From assembly GCA_027919835.1 (NCBI GenBank), contig JANVFP010000023.1, positions 372,001 to 436,000 of the forward strand: a stretch of DNA of 64,000 bases, given 5' to 3'. Numbering within the stretch: the stretch's first letter is position 1; each line of letters opens with the position of its first letter. Shown here piece by piece: positions 57,746-64,000 of this stretch. Under the pieces are notes generated by a model. That model made no database searches and was not told the DNA's origin. It saw only the letters and a list, made by a program, of their open reading frames with translations. The position numbers and the translations under genes are program-made. This stretch comes from Lentinula raphanica (lineage: Eukaryota; Basidiomycota; Agaricomycetes; Agaricales; Omphalotaceae).

Positions 57746-60608
57746 CTACTTCGCCAACTCAACAGTCAAAGGAAGCTGTGGGTGGTCGGAGTTCTCAGAG
57801 TCGCTGTCTCCCACAACAGGACTCGTAATGAGTGACATCTGCCAGAATATCTCTTTCTCTGGGGCAAGCGAGAACTTGAAGTTTTCTACCAGCATAGCAA
57901 TCACGACCTCTGATGCGAATGGCATACACCGATCAACATATTCTCATGACAAGGAAAGATTGACATACTCATTTCTAGTTGGGAGAACTTGAACCCTCTG
58001 AAAGACCGGAACACTTCAGGTTAATGCTGCCGTTCAGCAATGAGACGAACATGAATCTTACATGCATGATCGGCCTCCACCGATGAAGGTCATTCTAAGA
58101 GGAAAAATTAACCTGTCACGATGAAGGCATTCTCAAACAATGTAGGGACATACAGATGGGAATAGACCGCAGGTATTTCAGCCTTTGTGACGGCCTCTGG
58201 AAGAGGCGACAGCCAACGTTCAGGTTTCCATTCCAGAGCATCTGTAAAAACTCTATATCGAAGCAAGTGTACGACTAGCATTGAGTACGAGTACCTGGCC
58301 CCCATAGATCAGGATTTCTGTTCGCATTCAGAATCTGGATCAAGCACGATAGTGAACAATCCGTGCGCGAACGTTGTGACATGAACTCACAGATATGAAT
58401 ACCGTTGTACCCTTGGGAAGGAACACTTCTGTTACTACCTTCCCATCTTTCCCTACCACGGGTTGCGAAAAGGGCACTATTGTATCTTCTGTACTCCTTG
58501 AATCGAACGATAGGTCGGATATGACAGAATCTCCATCTATCGTGCGAGCTCACTTTCGTATAACAGAGGGAATTGGGGCATATCTAGTGTAGAGACAAAT
58601 GAGCGAAAACTACGTGGGTAACTATTGTCACGTACAGTCGTAAGGTCTCTCTGCATATGGCGTCCAAGTAAGGGAGTCCCATCAATTCGTCATAGGATAG
58701 ATGATTCCCCCCGCATTCTCTGAGAGCGAAAACAACTTCGTCTCGAAGCTTATCCTGCACCACAGGATGAAGAGCCAAAAGGTGAAGGATTCGGGACATT
58801 GCACTCTTTGTGAAGTCTATTCTTTAACATACTTGATCGAGGCATATTATCCGTACTACTCACCGAGGTGGTGTCCATTGCTGCGAATATGAACGTCCTA
58901 GAGGAATGTACGCAAATTCGTCAGACTGAAAACGGATAGAACTACTTACGACATCTGACACAGTAATTTTGTTTTTGTGAGTGATGAAGAAGACAACACA
59001 ATCGAGGAAGAGAGACACACCTGGCCGATGAGCTCAAGCTCTTCCAATTTATCTTCACTATCAGCTTTCATATTTGCCTTCACTGGGAACCCACCAATAT
59101 CAGAACCGCATGTTGGTGTACTTTGTGTTCTGAAAGAGCACTTACTCAATATACTGAGAAGATCTTTGCCTTTTCCGATCTGCTTAAGGACTGCTTCATC
59201 TCCCTCTTCGAGCGCATGCTTCTTTTCCTGGTAGATTTGTACAGCTAAGTCGTGCATGTAATTCGCCATGTCCCGAGCGTTGTGGAGAGTCCTCCAAGGG
59301 AGAATGTTCATCAAGAAAACCCGTACGCTTTTCGGTAAAACCTTGAACAAAAGAGGAAGCACGTAGAATCTTGCAAAGGATAGCTCGGTCAAAGTCGGTC
59401 TGAAACGAAAACATTGAGGTCCAACTCAAAGCGAGGTTTGAAGACATACACAAAATCTTTGATGATCACACTATATCGATGTTTTGGTACGTCGTCCATC
59501 ATGTCATCAAAGGAGTACCCTAAGCCTGACTGACCGATGAGCTCAAGCGCTGTACGGGCCATCCAACCCAGGAGATCAATCTGAGGACAATTTTCCGGTG
59601 AATACTATGAGATAAGAAGACAAAAGAGTATCACTCCATACCTCTTGTGGTCCACCTTGAACGCGCCGGGATAAAGCATCCCGCAACTGGAACAAGATAA
59701 ATACATCAGGAGGTGCACGATCCCAGAGTCAACTCACTTGATCCACTACATCGTAAAAGATGGGAACTATGGTCCGGGTACTGTGTCACTTGTAAGATCA
59801 TAGGTTAAACCAAGACAGCTTACTCATTGAACGCATATGAGCAATGGAAAAGACCGGATTGAGCATCTTCCGTTGTTTCCGATGACTTTCCCCCGCTGTG
59901 CTCAAGAGACCCTTGCCGAAGATAATCGCGGCGCTGGTGCTGATATACGGTAAGCATTGTGTATCGATTGTTTATACTCACATACTCGACGCCATGAGGT
60001 TGGAATACAGTCCCTTGCTGATTGTTGACGTCGTTGCTCTCATTAATAGATATTGACATCAATATCGATGAAGTACTCACCTTGATAAAAATGTGATACA
60101 TGGCTTTGGGGTCAAACGTGTAAAGCTGCTTGCTCTGTTCATTATATGAAAACAATGGTGAATGAAGGTATTGAAAGGTTGGCATCACTAGTATTACCCT
60201 CAATGGTCCCATAATTCTGACGACGGATCCATCTTATGACGGACAAGGCCCTCAGTCAATAAACCATTGAAGAGCTGAATATCACTCACAATTGTCGGCT
60301 AACATCTTGTGGAAATCCCATCCTTGATTCGAAAAGACGTGCGTATAATTGCCTATGATGGCTGAGTACAACACAGAGCATCAGATCAGAAACTGCCAAC
60401 CTTGTAACCACGACTGTGATGGTGGTCCCCGAAGCTGGTTCAACAATGTTAATGAGGCACAACTGCGAAGTCTTTGTCGGCGAGACAGTATTGTCCAAAT
60501 GCTTGCTGAGAGAATCAGAATGGCAATACTAGGGAAAAGACCAGAGGACTTGAGATCGAGGAGGATTCCGTGATTTGGAATATAAGAACGGAACTCTGGT
60601 TGCCGCAT
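57746..60608 (-). CDS. cytochrome P450 monooxygenase (paralogue 2)
   Basis: Closely related to the P450 at 52182-55082, in the opposite orientation on the far side of HSP60. The start at 60608 gives MRQPEFRSYIPNHGILLDL and the membrane helix SIAILILSASIWTILS. Exon order and splice sites mirror paralogue 1. Landmarks: KQLYTFDPKAMYHIFIK, RKQRKMLNPVFSIAHM, TALELIGQSG, FIFAAMDTTS, CRETLRL, LEWKPERWLSP, FIGGGRSCIGFKFSQ (haem loop) and the end LPLTVELAK at 57746. The five-base ATGTC exon is at 58950-58954. All joins inspected retain the frame; it looks intact. Confidence 0.87.
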
Positions 60609-61411
60609 CTTTTAACAGAAAACAATGAGAAAGGTTCAACGAGCTGGAAAGCCTACCAACGCATGTCTTAAATACTCATGGAATGATAAATCGTGGGAGG
60701 TATCGGAAGATTGGCTACTTATAGAGGAAATGAATTTGAATGAACCAGTCTCCCTGCTTGTACGTAGTGCGGAACCTTGGCTGAACCTTGAATGCCAGGC
60801 TCGTCATGACTATTCAATTAGTGCACCATTACATTCGACATATTGTGACGACCGTGCGCTTTATAACACTGAGTTCATGGCTGTCCATGGGACAGTAGAT
60901 GATAGATCAGTGTTTTGTAAAGGTCACGCAACTAACAACTCTCACCCTCTCTCACTAGGAGTTACTAAGTTCCGTTTCAGTGACACCGGGAAGATGAAGG
61001 GAAAACTCCAAAGACAGGTGGAGCGCCATACGGTGGCATAGTGATATGGAGTCAAAAAATCGGTACTATTGAAACAGACGATAGTTCGACGTACCGGACG
61101 TACCGGACGTGCCTCCTGCGCATGTTCGCTGGAACGGCGACGATTACACGACACTTCATATTCTGTTAGTACTGGTTCTGAAGTTGGAGCTTAGGAGAAT
61201 CTTTGAGCGCTGTTAGAAGCTGAACAGGGTCACCAAATTCAACAAACGCCTACTAGTGCTGAGCGTAGGTCTGAACGTGAAGTGAACTTCGAGGTGAAAC
61301 AAAGCATTGAGCATTACACAACGCACAACGTGCACCTAAGAGTCTAAAGTGCATACATAGCGTAAATGAATCAGTGAACTCTTGAAGAAAGGTTGGTCAG
61401 TCGGGGCTTGA
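60609..61411. other. intergenic, P450-2 promoter and P450-3 3' end
   Basis: The long plus-strand frame (60625-61041) overlaps the conserved P450 promoter on the other strand and has no domain, so it is not a gene. A small tandem CGTACCGGA (9-bp period) lies near 61091-61109. Confidence 0.45.
60660..60692 (-). promoter_or_regulatory. P450 core promoter block, second copy
   Basis: On the minus strand: ATCATTCCATGAGTATTTAA followed by GTTGGTA, about 60 bp upstream of the P450 start at 60608. It matches the block upstream of paralogue 1 and retains the TATA-like TATTTAA. Confidence 0.6.
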
Positions 61412-64000
61412 TTATGTCGATTCGACCGTCAAAGGCAACTGCGGGTGTCCATTTTCTGCAGCAACAACGGGACTAGCGACTCCTGACATCTGCCAAAAGA
61501 TCTCCTTGTTCACGGAGGGCGAAAACTTGAAATTCTCGATCAGCATGGCTATGACAACCTCTGATATCATGATAGTCAGTCAATCCAAATGCTTGTTAGG
61601 AGCAAAGAATCAGGGTACATACTCATTTCCAACTGGGAGAATTTGAATCCACTGAAAGAGCAACACTACTATTTGAGAACCTGTGCCAGTGTACATAGAT
61701 GATAGGGTCTATGTCTTACATGCATGCGCGACTTCCACCACTGAATGTCATTCTGCATATGCATTAGCATCAACTTGGTACAGATAGTACCTATACATCG
61801 AGTCACTTACAGATGAGAATAAATTCCCGGTATCTTAGTTTTCAAGATAGATTCGGGAAGCGGGGCGAGCCATCGCTCAGGTTTCCACTCCAAGGCATCT
61901 AAACAGGAGATGAGTGTTTGAAGAAGCCTAGCACAAACATGTGGTGGCACCTGTTCCCCATAGCTCAGGATCCCGGTTTGAATTCAAGATCTAGGTAAAA
62001 ACAATCGTAGTATATCAATCGCATGTATACAACGAATGAGAAAGTGGAGTTTTCTTTACAGAGATCACAACCGTTGTGGATTTTGGAACGAAGATTTCCG
62101 TGACCTCGTTCCCATCCATGCCGCGAACAGGTTTCGAAAGAGGGATGATAGTATCGGCCACAGATCTAGAACCAAGTCATCAATATCAGCAATCAGGAAG
62201 GTCAAGTCATTCTTTGCTCATCACTTTCGTAGCAGTCTGGGCACAGGAGTAAACCTTGGATCGATGAGTCAGTAGCACTATGACCGATACCTGTGTAGAT
62301 TGACGTACAACCGCAACGTTTCCCTGCAGACAGCATCTAGATAAGGAAGCTCAACTAATTCGTCATATGTGAGTTGACCATCGCGACGCTCCCTTCGGGC
62401 AGCGATTATTTCTTGTCGAAGTTTATCCTGAACTTCAGAATGAAGACTCAAGAGATGGAGGATGCGAGACATGCCGCTCTATGAAAGAATAAGATGCTCT
62501 GCCGTTGAAACATGTCATGAGCGAGTAGACTTACAGAAGTAGTATCCATGGCTGCAAATATGAAGGTCCTTTTTTGTTGATGCTGGTCATGAACGCTTCA
62601 CGATCCTAATATCACAACACTCACGACATCTACGAACAAAAATCAGAAAATCAAGCCAGGAGGAAACCTCAGGAAACTTGGATACACACTTGACCAATAA
62701 TCTCAGCTTCTTCCAACCGGTCTTCACTAGCTGCTTTCATGTTGTCTTTCACTGATTGTTTTCTGGTCAGTTCCTAAGACAAATGCAGTGTGAAGGAGAC
62801 ATACTCATGATGCTCAGAAGGTCTTTCCCTTTTCCAATCTGATTAATGACTGCCTCATCACCCTCTTCAAGGGCGCGTTTCTTCTCCTCATAGATATCCA
62901 CAGATAGTTGATGCATGTAGTTGCTCATGTCCCTCACATCATGGAGTGTTTTCCAGGGAAGAATGTTCATGATGAGGGTGCGAATATTTGTGGGTAAGAT
63001 TTTGACAGCCAAAGGAAGTAAGTAGGTCCTTGCAAAAGCGAGTTGTGTCAACGCCGGTCTGTGATCAGTTTCCGTGAGCGAGTGTTGAGTCCAGGTGAGA
63101 GTTGAACACCAACGTACACGAGGTCTTTGATAATGATGCTATATTTATTTTTGGGTATATCGTCCACCAAATTATCGAAAGAGTACCCAAAACCAGACTG
63201 TCCGATGAGCTCGAGCGCTGTACGGGCCATCCAATTCAGAATATCAATCTGTGAAAGCTCTTGTGATGATGTGTATTCCTGAGAGAAGCTTTCTGAATTT
63301 ACCTCTCGAGGTCCATCCTGCACACGTTCTTGTAAGGCGACACGCAGCTACCGGGGAACCCAAATCAGTTGATTGAAAAGCGCTGCTGTACACCGGTACA
63401 AGACGCCTTACTTGGTCCACTACATCGTTGAATATAGGCACTGTAGCAGAGACAGTTAACCAAGATCATTTGGAAATGTTATCAGTAACCTACTCATTGA
63501 ACGCATATGAGCAATTGAAAATACCGGATTAAGCATCTTTCGTTGCTTCCGGTGCTGTTCTCCCATCGTGGTCAGCAAACCCTTGCCAAGTACTAGGCCG
63601 CCAGTACTACACAGAGCATTTAAATTGCGCGCAAGATCAAACCCCATACAGAAAGGACTTACTCGATGCGATGAGGCTGGAACGAGGATGCATCCTGTCC
63701 ATAGCCGTCAATGGGCTTGCAATGTACCCTCAATTTGCATATGCAAAGTCACCTTGACAAGTATTTGATGCATAGCCTTGGGGTCAAACGTATACAGTAT
63801 ACTCCTCTGTCAAAATAAAATTCAGTCGCGAAATCGGACCTCTGACATGAATTCTTACTCCTAAGAAGCCCTTGACTTGGACGACCGATCCATCTACATA
63901 ATCAGAATCGTCACGTCGGGACATAATAGTAAAGATTTTGAATGTAACCGACACTTTTCCGCTAACAGTTTGTGGAACGCCCACCCATGTTTCAAGTTAA
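61412..64000 (-). CDS. cytochrome P450 monooxygenase (paralogue 3), 5' end outside window
   Basis: Third paralogue, tandem to paralogue 2. The 5' end is cut by the window edge; the first visible coding text is LKHGWAFHKLLAEK, so the membrane anchor and start are missing here. Landmarks: DGSVVQVKGFLG, GLVLGKGLLTTMGE, RKQRKMLNPVFSIAHM, PIFNDVVDQ, TALELIGQSGFGYSFDNLVDD, ARTYLLPLAVKIL, GKDLLSIM, FIFAAMDTTS, MSRILHLLSLHSEVQDKL, CRETLRL and the haem loop MTFSGGSRACIGFKFSQ. The five-base ATGTC exon is at 62625-62629. It ends HPQLPLTVEST at 61412. No break was seen in the part present. Confidence 0.85.

Noticed and set aside
60625..61041. 138-aa plus-strand frame upstream of P450 paralogue 2
   Set aside because: It overlaps the conserved promoter block on the other strand and has no recognisable content.

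Overview
This window comes from a filamentous fungus, most likely an agaricomycete basidiomycete. The genes are split by many 45-70 bp GT-AG introns, coding strands alternate freely, and several families are typical of that group: a DUF6593 protein, an HsbA-like secreted protein, a GH71 alpha-1,3-glucanase and multi-exon clan P450s with very short exons. No prokaryotic features, CRISPR arrays, tRNAs or rRNAs were seen. Exon joins were inferred by eye from splice signals and family similarity, so outer coordinates are firmer than individual junctions.

Layout. 1-7.1 kb: a 536-bp MITE-like element, a mitochondrial pyruvate-dehydrogenase-type kinase, a decayed secreted glycoside hydrolase with its middle missing, and a small secreted protein. 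7.1-9.0 kb: gene-poor DNA with an unusual cluster of short doublets repeated at 10-bp spacing. 9.0-16.9 kb: a sirtuin of the Hst3/Hst4 type, TAD2 and SEM1 (divergent, 139 bp apart), a small membrane protein and an F-box protein. 17.1-20.5 kb: a 3.46-kb repeat island bounded by 35-bp terminal inverted repeats, containing TTAGGG-like motifs and two near-identical 1,175-bp tandem copies of a large palindrome. 20.9-33.2 kb: an orphan secreted protein, a GIT1-like MFS transporter, a DUF6593 protein, an AT-hook protein, a DUF1295 membrane protein and an HsbA protein. 34.3-46.8 kb: housekeeping genes on the plus strand (spartin/senescence-domain protein, VPS39, MEX67, an ankyrin protein). 47.1-51.4 kb: GH71 and a membrane-anchored calcineurin-like phosphatase. 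52.2-64 kb: three paralogous cytochrome P450 genes, one on the plus strand and two on the minus strand, flanking the mitochondrial chaperonin HSP60.

The genes do not form one pathway. Two groupings stand out. TAD2 and SEM1 share a compact promoter. The P450 trio shares exon structure (including a 5-nt micro-exon), and at least two of them share a TATA-like promoter block, which points to recent local duplication. The most unusual non-genic signals are the 10-bp-period doublets, which look like excision footprints of an 8-bp-TSD transposon, and the nested palindrome island.
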